Source: Podospora pseudocomata (Eukaryota; Ascomycota; Sordariomycetes; Sordariales; Podosporaceae). From it: 64,000 nt of DNA. The translations under genes were made by a program, and so were the position numbers. The number at the start of each line of letters is the position of its first letter. The stretch's first letter is position 1. The notes beneath the pieces are model-generated. The model worked only from the letters and a program-made list of their open reading frames with translations. It did not search any database and was not told the origin of the DNA. Of this stretch, positions 1 through 12,647 are shown one piece after another. The stretch covers positions 4,464,001-4,528,000 of the forward strand of contig NW_026946363.1 in the NCBI RefSeq assembly GCF_035222375.1, in the 5' to 3' direction.

Positions 1-3000
1 GTAGTTTCGTTTTATGCCCACCTGTGGATTTTTTCATCTCAACTTCCGTCACAAGTACCCATAAGTTTCACAGCATGATGCATTTGAACCTGGCATCTAG
101 GAAAACCTTTTCGTCGAGTCCAGCCCTGCGATCTTGCAGCAGGTTTTTTCCACCCCAGGTTGTCGCTCCTGCTCCTGTCGTCCCAAGCCAGAGACCGCCA
201 ATGCCGTCACTGTCAGTCTATCCTACGCTCGTGACAGCTGTGATGCTCAGTCCAACATGCATTTATGATGGTCAGCGCCCCAGCTGAGCCGCAGAGGAGA
301 ATACGGCACCCAGGAACCTGGTCCTTTTCCCCGGATTCTCGGGCTCGGATCAGTCATCACCCAGAGAAACAGCCACAGATTTGCACGACGGGAGATGTAT
401 GGACCATTATGGTACGACTTGGGGTTCAAGGACAAGCCAGGCACCAGGCATCCCCCAGGCCCCAGGTATCTGGGTCCAACGCTCCCGGTGGCCGGTGGCA
501 GAGCCATCTACCTACAGGGAAGACGGTTCCATTATCATGCTCATCAAGTCACCGGACCCGATTAGGATCTCGGCCGGTGAAGAATCACTAGGCGGTGCAC
601 GACGGATACGCGAGGGCCGTATACAGAACCGCAACCTCAATTCGCCGGCCCCTTCGAGAGCCGCACAGTACGCCCAAAAGTGAAGGGCATTCAATCCCAC
701 AGCTGGTGCTTCCTAATCGCCAGCTTCTAGGACAGTGTGGCTTACTTGTGATGCAGGACAATGTCACCTTGGCCGAAGGCTGTTGCTCGCAGAGCCGGTC
801 ATCTGAAGTTTTGCTTGGACTGGCTGCTGATGTCCGGACATTGATGACACCTAGCCGCACCATCTTTGGATGAGCCACCTCAGTCAAACCCCTCCTGCAA
901 GGCACCGCACACCATCGGAACTCCTTCTTCCCATTGCTTACCTACTCCGCAGCTACTCGCTGGATATTCGAGGGCAACTGTGGAAATGCTGACAACTAAG
1001 CAGCAGTATAGGCATAAACTTCTCTGGCAAAGCGCTGGTTAACCACCGTCATTGTTTGACCATGTTTGCGATCTTACTTCCGGGACTGACACGGTTTGCT
1101 TTGATCGTACGGTCATGCTCTCATGCTCATCTATACAGCCAAATTTCCAACAGCCCGGCCACACCACACTGTCCCACCAAGTGTATTTGAATGGGTCGCC
1201 TCTCTTCGAGTTCGCAAAACTACTGCAGCTCTATAGTTTCAGTGTCTTTTTTCGGCTCTCTGGCGTGTGATTTCTTCCGGGTCGTAGCATCATCGCCCAT
1301 GCGGCTGGGCTAGCGTCAAGCCACCCGCTGAGCTTCTTCATCGGATCCCGACTCGGAGGACGGAGGTTGGGGATGGAGATGTGCTTCTTTGGAATCTCGG
1401 AGGCCGCTGTTCCCTCAGCAATGGCACTGTTCCCCACATTGATTTGTTTCTCTTGCTATCCTCTCTTGCGTACTTAAGTCTCAATTTGCGAAAGTTTGTC
1501 CAGTTGCTGGAAACTAGTTGTCCCGCCGTCACTTAACTGGATCTCCCGCTTCGAAGGTCCTGGAAAGCATAGCGTGCTTCTTACAAGTGCTGGTGATCAA
1601 GACTGCTGAGAGCGTATCGGTTCGTCTTTTAATTAGCCTGGAGGCCGTTTTTTCTTTTATTTAACTTAAACAAGGTTGCGCGTCCCCCTTTGGCTTGGGT
1701 CCTGGAACACTATTCGTAGCTCAAAGCAACTGCAGGTCCCCCAGCGGGAACACGCGAACCAAAGCCGATGTACCGAGAGTTGCGTGGAATTCGTTGACCA
1801 ATATGGGCATGGCAATCTAAACGCTGGGCAATGCTATGTCTATGTAGTGCGGTGGTTTCTATTTCTAGCCGCTTCTTTTCCTTCTCTCTCGGGGTCTGGG
1901 AGGCTATGGTATGTTCCTTGCAGGGGAAAATTCTTGTCAGATAGAGAAATACAACATCACTGGCATCATGCTATGGTTTGTTGAACATACGCACGGGCAT
2001 ACCTGCCAAGGGTGATCGGCTTGTGTAGTATAGTTCATTCCTCCCACAATCTAGATCTGTTCGCTTTAGGGAACGGCGATCCTCACCAAAGACCGATGAC
2101 GATTTTGTCCTCCCTGTGAGGTGTGTCGGGTAAGAGGAAGCTTGAAACTTGACAAGAATTTAACGACATTCCCGCCAGCCGAGGCTGTCCAGTCACTTGT
2201 CGAGTCTTCGATCGAGGGAATACAGTTTCAATTGAGGCTAATCGAAACCACAATATGAGCCCCCCCGCCCCCCACGTATCTTGTCCTTTATTTTTCTTTG
2301 ACGTCAACAGAAAAACACACAAGTCCCGTTTTCTTTGTTCGACTGTTGTAAAACCGTTTGAAGAAGATTGGGGCCAGGAATCGCTCCTTGGGACCCCGCA
2401 ATTCATTCAGCCAATCGGGACTCGGGAGCCGCTCTTTCACCAGGCCAAGAGTCGCCGACATCAGCAGCAGCAAGGGGACAGGGCCCGGGGGGGGGGTGGG
2501 GGGGAGAGGGTCAGCTAACCCCAACCCTCCGTTGAACTGGGATCCTCTCTTCAACGTGGTGAGTGGGGCAGGTGAGTTCCACTTCCTCCAACGGCCGAGC
2601 CGGGTCTTGTCATGGTCTCTTGGTCAGGGGTAGGGTTAACATTGGACAGGGCCCTTTTCCCAGACACGACGACCTGCGACGTTATCTGCTTCAAAAGTTA
2701 TCGACGGCTTGTGTTTAGCTGCGTCTATGGTAGCCGTGGCCTGGGGGTTTATGTTTCATGATTTTCATCTTGGTTTTCTATTGATTCCCTTTGGTAGGGC
2801 GATCTTGTTTCCTTCTGTTCTTCTTCAGGGGGTTTTTCCTGAAGCGGTCGGTTTGTCGCGATCCCTGAAAATAAGCATTTGACGCGATTGATATCAAGAC
2901 CCTGCTTTCCCCCTTTTTTGTTCCTCTTGACCTTGCAAAGTTGCAACCGTCATTTGCTTTTGGGTTTTCTTCGGTCGGTCTTTTTCTATTTTTCTAGGCA

Positions 3001-3077
3001 TTCCGGAACTTTCCGTTCTAGCAAGACGACAGTCGGAATTGGGGCATTCACAGCATTGCAAGGAGACATCAAGCAAG
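1..3077. other. Intergenic, no gene recognised
   Basis: Only short overlapping frames with no family resemblance are open on either strand. A G-run of about 18 bases, interrupted once, lies at 2487-2504. The last 300 bases before the gene at 3078 are T-rich on the plus strand, as expected of a fungal promoter and 5' UTR. I see no RNA gene or transposon signature here. Confidence 0.6.
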
Positions 3078-3990
3078 ATGTTCTCCGGCCTGGCGCAAAA
3101 GGCAGCGCTCAAAAAAATCGGCTTGCCATCTGACACCTTCTCACAAATCTCCAACGCCTTCAGCAATGACACCTCGTCATCACCACAACCGTCCAGGCAA
3201 CCAAACAAACTCAGAAAATCACCCCCAGACCCCAACAACACCGACAACAAATCCTGGTTCTCGGTTTCCTCCCTCCCACTAACCGTCCAGCCCTGGCTCT
3301 CCCCACCACCACCCCCAGTCCCAGTTTCCAAACCCCCCAGAATAGGCGACCTAGCTCCCACGGACCCAGACCGCATCTTATCACCACAACTCGGCCCCTC
3401 AGGCGGAAACCGCAAGACAATCGTTGTTTTTCTCCGTTGCGTCGGTTGTGCCTGTAAGCTCCCCATTCGTCCCACCCCTCTCACAAAATAGCACATATCT
3501 AACCTCCCCCAAAGTCGCCCAACAAACCTTCACCGACCTCCGCAACCTCTCCTTCAAACACCGCGATGTAGCCTTCCTAGCAGTATCCCACTCCTCCCCC
3601 GCCGCCACAGAGAAATGGGTTTCCCTCATCGGCGGCAAGGGCAACGTCAAGATCGTCTACGACCCCCAACGCAAGATCTACGCTAGCTGGGGCATGGGGA
3701 CGGGTGGGTGGGGTTACTTGCTGAACGTGAACACGCAGGTGAACGGGTTCAAGACGAAGGGGTGGCTGGGAACGACTGTGGCGGCGAGTGTGGAGAGAAC
3801 AGAGGGGTTTAGTTCGATGAAGAGGCTGGGGCAGGGGGAGGTGGAGGAGGGGATGAAGATGGGGAATAAGTGGCAAGAGGCTGGGGGGTGGGCGGTGGAT
3901 GGGAGGGGGAGGGTGGTTTGGGGGGGGAAGCTTGCAAAGGCGGATGAGAGTTTGGGGTTGGAGGAGGGGGTGAGTTTGTTGAAGTTGTGA
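3078..3990 (+). CDS. Peroxiredoxin-like (AhpC/TSA, PRXL2-type) thioredoxin-fold protein
   Basis: Two exons, 3078-3453 and 3515-3990, give about 283 residues. The 61-nt intron (GTAAGC...AAG) rejoins the frame exactly at the core motif CVGCAFAQQTF, placing a CxxC-like pair at the end of a beta strand as in PRXL2/AAED1 proteins. The first ~110 residues are a Ser/Pro-rich, probably disordered leader, and the C-terminal half carries the rest of the thioredoxin-like fold. Family members are proposed redox enzymes with uncertain substrates. An ATG 39 nt upstream is also in frame; the later one, AAGATG, is preferred because the extension is not family-like. Codon endings switch abruptly from C to G near 3690, although the frame stays open and sensible. 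Confidence 0.8.
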
Positions 3991-6849
3991 TGATGGGAGG
4001 GGTGAAAAGTAGGGTTTGTTATGATGTGATGATTTTGGGGGTTCAGTTTGGAGTATAGGCGTTTGTGTATCGAATATTTGGGCAGGCATGGGATCTGAAT
4101 ACGACCAGGATCAGAACGGAGCTCAACATGAGCTTGCTAAGCCCATGAAAATGTCATTCAACTCATTCCAATCCCTGAACTTTTGTTCCACCATCTCTGG
4201 AGACTCTTATGCAATAAGACTCTAAAAGGGCTAGATCTCACCCCCATCCACTCCAGGCGCTTACTCACCCCTAGCCCAGCACCACCACGTTTCTCCTACC
4301 CTCTTTCTGCCTCTGATTGGCCAATACGGCATATAAACTTCTATTGCAGAATGTATTGGCTGACATCTATCCGTACCTAACCTAAACCCTCAACATTTCC
4401 TACAGGGACGAGGCTAGGCTGCACCTCGGCCACCACCACCACCAGCATCCATTGCGGATCAAATTCCGCTTGCAAGGCCAGATCACAACCGGCCTGGCAG
4501 TCAACTCGAGGCTATGTGCAGAGGACACAGTAAGGTTCGGCACGTCGTGGATGGAGCATGTGCCGCTGGGGAGGCAGGCAGGGCCACAAAAGCAGACCGA
4601 GAGACCTGAGATGGGCATGCAGAGTCCCTTACAGCGCCGTAGCTGTAAGGCTGTCAAGTTTCCGGGGTAGGGTTGATGCCTTCGGGTAAGGCAGAGATGT
4701 TCTCGCAAAGGAAAGGGAGGTTTGTGCGGCGATTGGTGGCTGGTTGTGAAAAGATCCCCCCTTGGATGAGTCACAAAACCCCGATCGAATTTGGGCATAT
4801 TACATCAGAAGTCGATGCACTTGCAACACCAACGCGAGATACGGTTGTCATCGTTCCTACTCAAAAGCAGGCAGTACTTTTTTACAAGCCTTGAGATGCT
4901 CCTCCTACCAAGGCAGAAAAGTACTAACCCTAAGATAAGGTGCATAATGTTTGCACCCTGGGCATCCAACACACACACACCCGTGCCACAAACAACGTCA
5001 TAATCACGCCGTGCAACATGTTCACCACATTTGAACCCTCCGCTCCCGAAAAACAACGGGTCTCGGTTTCGGGGGACGGAAAATCGGAAAGATTCAGTCC
5101 GGAACATCGTGTTGTATGGCAGGCAGCCGAGACCACACCACCACCACCCCCACCACCAACTCCCAGGAGGACTTTCATCTTTCCAAGCAGGCCCCCCGTC
5201 CCAGCCCCCAAAGAGGCAACTTTTGAATCAAACCTCGCAAAAACAACCCGACCTTGAGACAAGAGCTTGGTTATTCATCTTCTACCATCACACCACTTTC
5301 TGTCCTTTTGCCCAGAACCGCCCCCGTAAGCACAATATGCACTGGCAAGAAATAGGAGGTTTGTTTACATCCCCTTCCCCGCCCCCCCCTTTACCACATC
5401 GTGTTTCCCCCCCAACACCAACACCATACTGAATCAAGTTGACAACCAACCAAAAAAATTGCATATTATTAGGTGTGTGGAAAGTACAAAGGTAGCTTGT
5501 AGTAAATAAAAAAATGGAATCCCTTCCAGCCCCCAAAGTGATGCTGTCAGTGTGAAAAAAAACCCCATGGTGATAATTTGCCAGATGCATAATCGCAACT
5601 CTCAACCCTCCAATCCCTCAAATATTAAAAGCAATAATAACCCCGCACGACCAACCCCAGAAATGTATGTTGTTTCCTTCTCTTCGCCCCCCATCCAACA
5701 CCCAAAAGGCCCGGGGAAAAACACATGTCCTACTCCCTCAAACCTTGAGACCCGACCCTGAAAGAATTCACCAAAAAACAATCCACCAGTGTCCCCGAAT
5801 CCCGACATCCCACCCAGATATCTCCATCTCCTTGCCTATTAGCCACCATGCCAAATATACACCATCCACCCTTTTCTCACCCTCCACCACTCACTGCCCA
5901 CTATCCCTTCAACCTCCTCCACACAATCTCACCACAAACAACACCAAAAGCCACACTCAAAAACAAACCCGCTTGCAATTCTCTCAAAGCCAACTATGAT
6001 GATAACAAAGTAGCTAAGTTTTTTTTTCCCCTCAGGCATGTCTTTTCCCTCCATGCAAAAGCAAAAATAAAAGATGTAATAACCCCCCACTTTCCCTCAG
6101 GACTAGGAAAAACAAATCCCAAGAATAACACCACCGCCTTAACCTCCACCAATCCCCAATCCCCCCATGTGCATTTGTTCTTGTTCCTTCCTCCTCTTAC
6201 CACCCTTCTAAATACCTACCCACCCCCCCCTCCCTCCCCCTCTCGAAAACACCATGAGCAAAAGGTAACAACAAGAGTAGCACACAAAGACGCCTCAGTG
6301 TAAAAAAAAAAGTGAATAAGAGCCCACCAAAACCCCAACCAACCACCAACACACCACCAATGCAGAAAACAGAACAAAACAAAACAAAAACAAAAAACAA
6401 AAAGACCCTCCAAACAAAAATCCCAATTTCCTCCTCTTTTTTGTTTTCCCCCACCTTCAAAACCCCACAATCAGCCTTCCACCAAACCCATCCATCATCC
6501 ATCCCCCCTTGATGTTTGCTGTGCAACCCAAAAGTAACACTTGACACGCCTCCCGCCAGATTCCCATATAACAATGCCCAATTGCCCCACGCCAAGAACC
6601 ATAAAACACCAAATGTCTTGATCTCCACCTTTTTTAAAACCCATTTGACCAGCGAGAAAGCGCCTCATGATCGTACCCCCAATCCGCCGTCCTGTGTTAT
6701 TGTTGTTGTAGTTGTTATTGTTGTTGTTGTTGTTGCTGTGCGTGTATAGCTGCACAAAAATCCCCGCCTAGACTGACTCCATCAGAAAAACCTAAATGTT
6801 GTGTTGGTTGCAGGGCAGTTTGTATGGAAAAAAATCTTCCACCACCTGA
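3991..6849. other. Long intergenic, strand-asymmetric region
   Basis: No gene recognised. From about 5270 to 6650 the plus strand is very rich in C and A and nearly free of G, so the minus strand is G/T-rich. This lies directly downstream of the minus-strand gene ending at 6850 and looks like an unusually long 3' UTR or a compositionally biased spacer. Frames that stay open here are low-complexity artefacts. Confidence 0.6.
6698..6737. repeat. (TTG)n microsatellite, imperfect
   Basis: About 40 bases of TTG/TTA repeats lie just past the stop of the minus-strand gene that ends at 6850, probably within its 3' UTR. Confidence 0.85.
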
Positions 6850-8708
6850 TTAACCCCAGACGCTAGCCTGGGGCTTGCTATTGCCCCAACCACCACGACC
6901 GCCACCCCAGCCGCCCAGCCCAACATTCCCAGCAGTCTCAGCCGTGGCCGAGGCAGGAGCAAGGGCCGCCCCGTTATCCTCAGCACCCCCAACACTGTAA
7001 CCTTGGCTCAAAGGCGAAGGCAACGGAGTCGTCGACCGTTTGTTCAAAGTCGGGTTCGACGGCGATCCGCCGCTCACCGAAGGGCGAGTCCCAATGGGAG
7101 CAACAGACCCCTGGCCGGGCTTGCCGCCCTGAGAGGCCTGGCGAGGCGGGGACCCTCCAGGAGAAGAAGCGCTGGTGCGAGTCGTTTGCTGAGCCAGAGG
7201 GGCGTCGTACATACCCTTTCCTCCACCGCCGGGGTTCGACTGAGGGCTCGAGTTGCTGTTGGCGCGTGCCTGGTCGTTGCCTCCGGCAGATGCAAGTCCC
7301 TGTCCGCCCTCCAAAGGACCCTGGGCGCTGGGATCAATCTGGCCCAAAGAAGCACGGCCGGAATCATACATGGGACCCCCGCCATAGAAGCCGCGAGCCT
7401 GGGGAGGAGGCGGGCCACCAGAAAATTCACCCTCGCCGTACAGTGCCTGGCGTTGTTGAGCAATAAGCTTCCGGCGCTCTTCCTCGGGCAGGCTGTTTGG
7501 GCTCAAGGTGCGGTCGGGCTTGTTAAACCCAGCAGGATCGACGATGGCAGCTAGAGGAAAAGTTGGCGTTAGCTTATAGTCTCCCAAAATGGATCTTGCC
7601 GGGAAGGAACAGTTAGGAAAAATAGGTGTAGACAGGGAGATCCGCCCCAAAACATCCTCGTATACACAGTTTAGGAAGCACAGGACCATGTGGCGTCGAA
7701 CCGCACTTGTGGCACAACACAGTTTGGGGACAGAAGCGGATGAAGCCCGAAAAAGGTGCCAAGCGCTTCTATTTTGTTTTTTTCTGATTTTTTTTTTTGG
7801 TTTTGTCTTTGGTGTGATATGGTAGGAAGGTTTCTGATGCTATACAGAAGAGGGCGGCCTACTCCGGTTGTATTGCTGCTCCTGATGGTAATTACGAAGC
7901 TCACGCTCCCGCTGAGCAGCCATTCTCCTCTTGGCCTGCATCATCTGCTCCGCCTCGTTCGAGCCGCGCGAGGTCTGGTGCCGCTGCGATGCGTAGAAGT
8001 TCTGCAGGTTGGTCGGGTTCTGGTGAGGAGGACCGCCGCGGACATCACCAAAGTCGGCCACGGAGTGGGGACGGGATCCGGGGCCACCGCCGGGAGCACG
8101 GGGATCTGGATGATTCAAATGTCAGTGGGTCGGGGCTCATCAGCACTGGCCCGGCCAGCCCCAGACTATACTCACCGAAGCCTGGGTATCTCCTGGGTGC
8201 AGCAATCATGTTAGGAGGAACAAACTCACGACGACCACCCACGCCAGGCGCTCCATACATCTTCCCGCTCTTGAGCAGGTTGTCGATGGCACGGTCAACC
8301 TCTGCACAGCATCAATGTCAGTGGATATTGCCCCAAGCCCCTATTTTTCATCAAACATTCCACCGTTTCCAGCCACAACAGCATGTTGTTCTTGTTGAAT
8401 GGGTTGGGTTCGGATGTATTCGTGATGGTAAAGTATAAATCGGCCGTAGAAAAGTGCAGGTTTCAAACATACCCTCGAGCTGGTGGGAAAACGCCGCAGG
8501 CTCCTCGCGGGGGATGACCGAACTAGCACCTGCATGGGAGTTGTGTTGTCAGCAAAAGGAACGACGTCTATTAACAATCGAAGCCCAAAAGGGTGAGCGA
8601 CATACCGGACCGCGCGGGAGGAGGGGTCTGGTGATCCCAGCCGCCACCGACCTGAGGAGGAGGAGCGGGAGGCCATTGCGATTGCGAATTCTCGTAGTAT
8701 GCCGCCAT
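6850..8708 (-). CDS. Conserved fungal low-complexity protein, function unknown
   Basis: Five exons on the minus strand (8708-8606, 8529-8473, 8301-8176, 8105-7863, 7550-6850) give about 409 residues, and every junction keeps phase. The N-terminus MAAYYENSQSQW is Pro/Gln-rich. A short conserved helix follows (VDRAIDNLLKSGKM), then a charged helix (QAKRRMAAQRERELRNYH), then a motif rich in Glu/Arg/Gln ending ALYGEGEF. The last 190 residues are Gly/Ser/Pro/Gln-rich. I recall similar proteins across Pezizomycotina but know no function. The last intron (7862-7551, 312 nt) is long and has a weak donor, GTAGGC. If it is retained, the protein ends 10 codons past the arginine at the junction, so two C-termini are possible. 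The family resemblance of the downstream exon supports splicing. Confidence 0.75.
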
Positions 8709-8941
8709 GGTGTCGAGATGGTGTTTTGATCAGAGGTTCTGGGCCCAGAGGTCGCAGCAAAACAAGCCGGAGAGAAAGTGACGGAGTCCGATCAGGGATT
8801 GACTCTGCAACGGTTTTCCAGTCAGTGTCAGTCAGAGATTAATATTTCGCAAGACCGTGTAAACAATCAAGAAACCAAGAAACAAGGTTCGGGAGGCGGG
8901 CGACGAGTTCCAAAAAAGTACACGAGTGCCCCAGCAGCCAA

Positions 8942-8975
8942 ACACACACACACACACACACACACAAAAAAAAAA
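8942..8975. repeat. (AC)12 microsatellite followed by an A-run
   Basis: Twelve AC dinucleotides run into about ten adenines, in the upstream region of the minus-strand gene starting at 8708. Confidence 0.95.
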
Positions 8976-11900
8976 GAAGCTTCGGGCGTTGTTCCTTCGT
9001 CAAGGAGGGAGGTGAAGCGCGACTTGCGCAGCTGTCGAGCCGTCAGGGTGAGAAAAATTCGATTGCCGCCCCCGACCGACGGTCGCTTCCTCTTTCGACT
9101 GACGGCCTTTGCCGTACAACCAGACACTCGCAACCCAGCACCGGTGACCAGTTGAGTGATCAGACGCCAGACAGCGTGGACACACACACAACGCCTCAGG
9201 CCGCCCGCCAGCTCAGCCCAATCCCAAGGTAAGGCAGGTAGGAATAACCCACCCACCTCTCCTCACCGCATGACAAGTCGACTCGACAAACACAACACAG
9301 ACAACACAAGGCACTCACCAGAGGAAAAAAAAGTCAACTCGCACCTTTCGCTGAAAGGTCCCGGTGTGATTCAAAACTGTTGGCAAGTGGCAACAACACT
9401 CAACAGAGCCCCGAAGAGGAGGAGGAGAGGGAAAGAGAAAAAAAAAGGTCGCACACACCCCAACGCGCCAGGTAATTTTAGTCGCTGGCTGAGAGTGGAG
9501 GGTTGCGTTAGGATGAAAAGACCGGGGAGATGGAGGTTCTTGGGCCCCGGCGCAAAGGACAGCGGGACGTGGGTCGATCGGCCTGACGTGGGTGGCAGGG
9601 GCCTTGTCCAGTGATTATCCCCCTTTCCAGAGTATTTTATATCAATAGGTAGGTAGTTTGCTTGAGAAGCAGTCATCAAGCAGAAGGAATAGGAATGATT
9701 CCGCAGTTCTGCAAGCTGCCTGCTGGGATGGTCAGGCAGCTCAAAGGTCTGTCTGTATGTAGCATGTCACCTAACAAGGTACCTTACATGTCATGTCATC
9801 CACCACCTAAAGCTAGCCCAGGCGACTGCCTTCTTCAGCAAAATCTGCCCTGCCTTACAGGACTGACTGCTCAACTAACAAACTGGAAACTACTTTGAAG
9901 AGTATCCTTTGGGATGAAAGCTGGAGGGGCACCACACGCTGGTTGTCACTTTCTGCAGAAGAACGCTAGCGATGTCCCGATGTCCAGGGTGGCCTGGGAA
10001 AGGCTTCCACCATCGAAACGCGATAACGGAGAACGGAAATGACGACGATGAGAAAGTCACGCCAGTTTTCATGAGCGAAACATCGGCCATGTCTATCAGT
10101 TGTAACCATGGTCACATACCGAGCTTTTCGTGATGGGGGTCGAATCCATGGGACTGGCCTCGGTGGCTCTCGGAAGGTTTGCACGCTTTGCAACCGAATT
10201 CCAATCCATCGAATCTTCAAGGTTCTCCCATCTGAGATCTGCCGAGAAGAGCATCCGCCGTTCGCCTCTCTTTTCTACTTTGATATCAACCTTGGGCACT
10301 GCGCACTCTTTTCTTTCTTTCTTCTGCTTGATGGGCCCCCAATCATCTCCTGCTCCCACAAGCCTAATTTCATGTGAACCGAGAGGTGACACAAAGGCTG
10401 TTGCAACAAAGTGTCAAGAAGGTCCGTCATTGGCACGCAGAGGCTGATTTGAGAAATCGAGAGACGCATCAACTCCAATGAACCTGGGACCTTGGCCAAG
10501 CGGGTTCGGCACAAACCAAGGTGGGCACCCGATACCTCCCCGTGATAGCGTTACTGCTTCACTCCCCGAAAAGGGAAGGCCGCACCGCGAATAGGGGAAG
10601 CCGGCGGTCGATGCCGTCCGGGAAGAGCTTCTGAAGAACTTTGTTAAAGAAGAACTTGCTGTCCCAAACCATGAGCCAATGGACGATCTGGCTTCGCAAC
10701 ACGATGAGCGCTGACAACATGACAGCCGGTGTCAATCGTCGAAGTCCCGATCTCTTGCGATGCCTTGATGTTCTACAATCTAAAAATGTCCTAATTACCT
10801 AATAAATAGTCCGGGCGCGATTGCGAAATGCGGTGTCATATGGTCCCCGTCTTCAACACTTCCCACTGTTCTCGTTCCCACTCTCGGGAAGGAGTTCCCA
10901 GCAGAGTGGTGAACGTTGCGGACCCTACACTAGGAATGGCTCCCTAGCGCCTCCGCAGGGGTCTGTTTGGATCTTGGTAATCGGGTATGATTATAGGGGC
11001 CCGGTACTGCTACCTTCTTGTCTCCTATATTATGTCTGTCTCTTCGCCAGTCTGTATCCGGGCCTTTTTGTTATTGTTTTCGGCTTCTTCGGGTTCTGTA
11101 CCGGAGCCATATTCAGTCTGTCTCTGCTCTGCTCTGCATCGGCGTTACGTTGCAAAGGCGTTTCGAAAGCTTCAGACAGCGGCATGTGGACTTTTTTTAT
11201 GCCGACTTTCAGGGAAACGTGTGGGGTTGAGTGAGGGGTAGTTCAGAGTTCGGACAAGATCGACCCGCCAGCTTTCCCTAACTTCAACTTCATTTGGAAT
11301 GCTATACAGAGCGGCATCGGATTGACAGACTTTGGAAGCCCTATCGACATGTACAGCCTGTCCGGAAGCTTTCTTACCCGGTACATCTCCGCAGTAGTCC
11401 TCTGCACTATGGACTGGCTAGGCTTGATATCTGACGAAAATGGCAAGGGGCTCAAACATAACCGCCTTCCACAACAGCAACTCAAAATCTATCAGTTGAC
11501 AGCTGCAAGTTCATACCAACACTTGAGCTTCCCAAAGCCGGGACTGACTAAGCTCGCCAGAATTTCCTGTGGCCTGGTTTGCTAATGGTACTGGGAGCTT
11601 GTCCGAAGGAGCTGCTGTGTTGGGATCTTTGACATCAGGTATCTAACCTCTGGAGGCAGACATTTGTAGATCGACCACACAGCCACTGCTGACATGACTC
11701 CCAACAAACTTCAACTTCCTCACCACAAACCGACCAGGCAGAAATAGTCTGTATGAACTGCTATGTTACGTAGAAGAATCCCGAGAATCCCTAGCGGGCC
11801 GATTTGAATTTTTCCCAAGGCGCGCTGTACGCGGCGGTTTTTAGAAACTCAGCAAGCTTTGCTGACAATTATCCAGGAAACGATGGCTGTGGCCAATATG

Positions 11901-12623
11901 CGCCAAGTTCACAGTCGCCCAGGCAAACAGATGGTGTGAGGGGGGAATGCATCACTCGCATCCGTCGCACGACATGTGCATGACGGCCATAGAAAGTCAT
12001 CACGTTCTATTGACCAATGTCGTGAAATTGTTTGACGACCCACCGCTCCATTTAACGCGCCAACTGTAGGCCCGAGTCCCGTTGTGGGATTCATCGTAAC
12101 TGCTCGCTCCAAGATGTTGAGGATAAGCGTGGGGTGTAGCTTCGGGGAAGACGAGAGACATTTCTACAGCGTTCTCAGACAACGCCGCCATGGAATACTT
12201 AAGACATCACCAGACCGGCACAGCATATATTTCCCCCCAAGCTCGCCCAATGCCGTTACGGAATCGACCAGGTCTGGCCACTCAGCATGCCGTCCTTTAC
12301 TGCTATTTCGCTCATATCACCAACGGGGGGACGGCCAGGTCACGGTTTCTTCGGCGTTTAGACGGTCTGGTTTGGGCCTCATCGGCCACGCTCCCCGAGA
12401 GCGGAAGGTCATTCTTGCACAGTCAGCCTGGCTGCCTTCCAAAAGCTTCCGTGCAGATGGTTCTCTGCATGCCGTCAAACAAGGACTTGAAACTCTTCTG
12501 CAGCAACCCCGCAGTGTCACATGCCTATTGGCTAGGTCGTCGATACGGACCGCTTTGACGTTGTTGACTTTTGGCATCATATCGAAACGGATCAGTTACA
12601 CTTGCCTGAAAGGCCGAGGACCG

Positions 12624-12647
12624 GCGTGGTCGCGTGGTCGCGTGGTC
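12624..12647. repeat. Three tandem copies of GCGTGGTC
   Basis: Three exact copies of the 8-base unit GCGTGGTC are adjacent. No function is apparent. Confidence 0.9.

Noticed and set aside
5031-6628. Several open frames on both strands of the C/A-rich region
   Set aside because: Pro/Thr/Asn-rich on one strand and Gly/Trp/Phe-rich on the other, with no start context or family motifs; explained by low base complexity.
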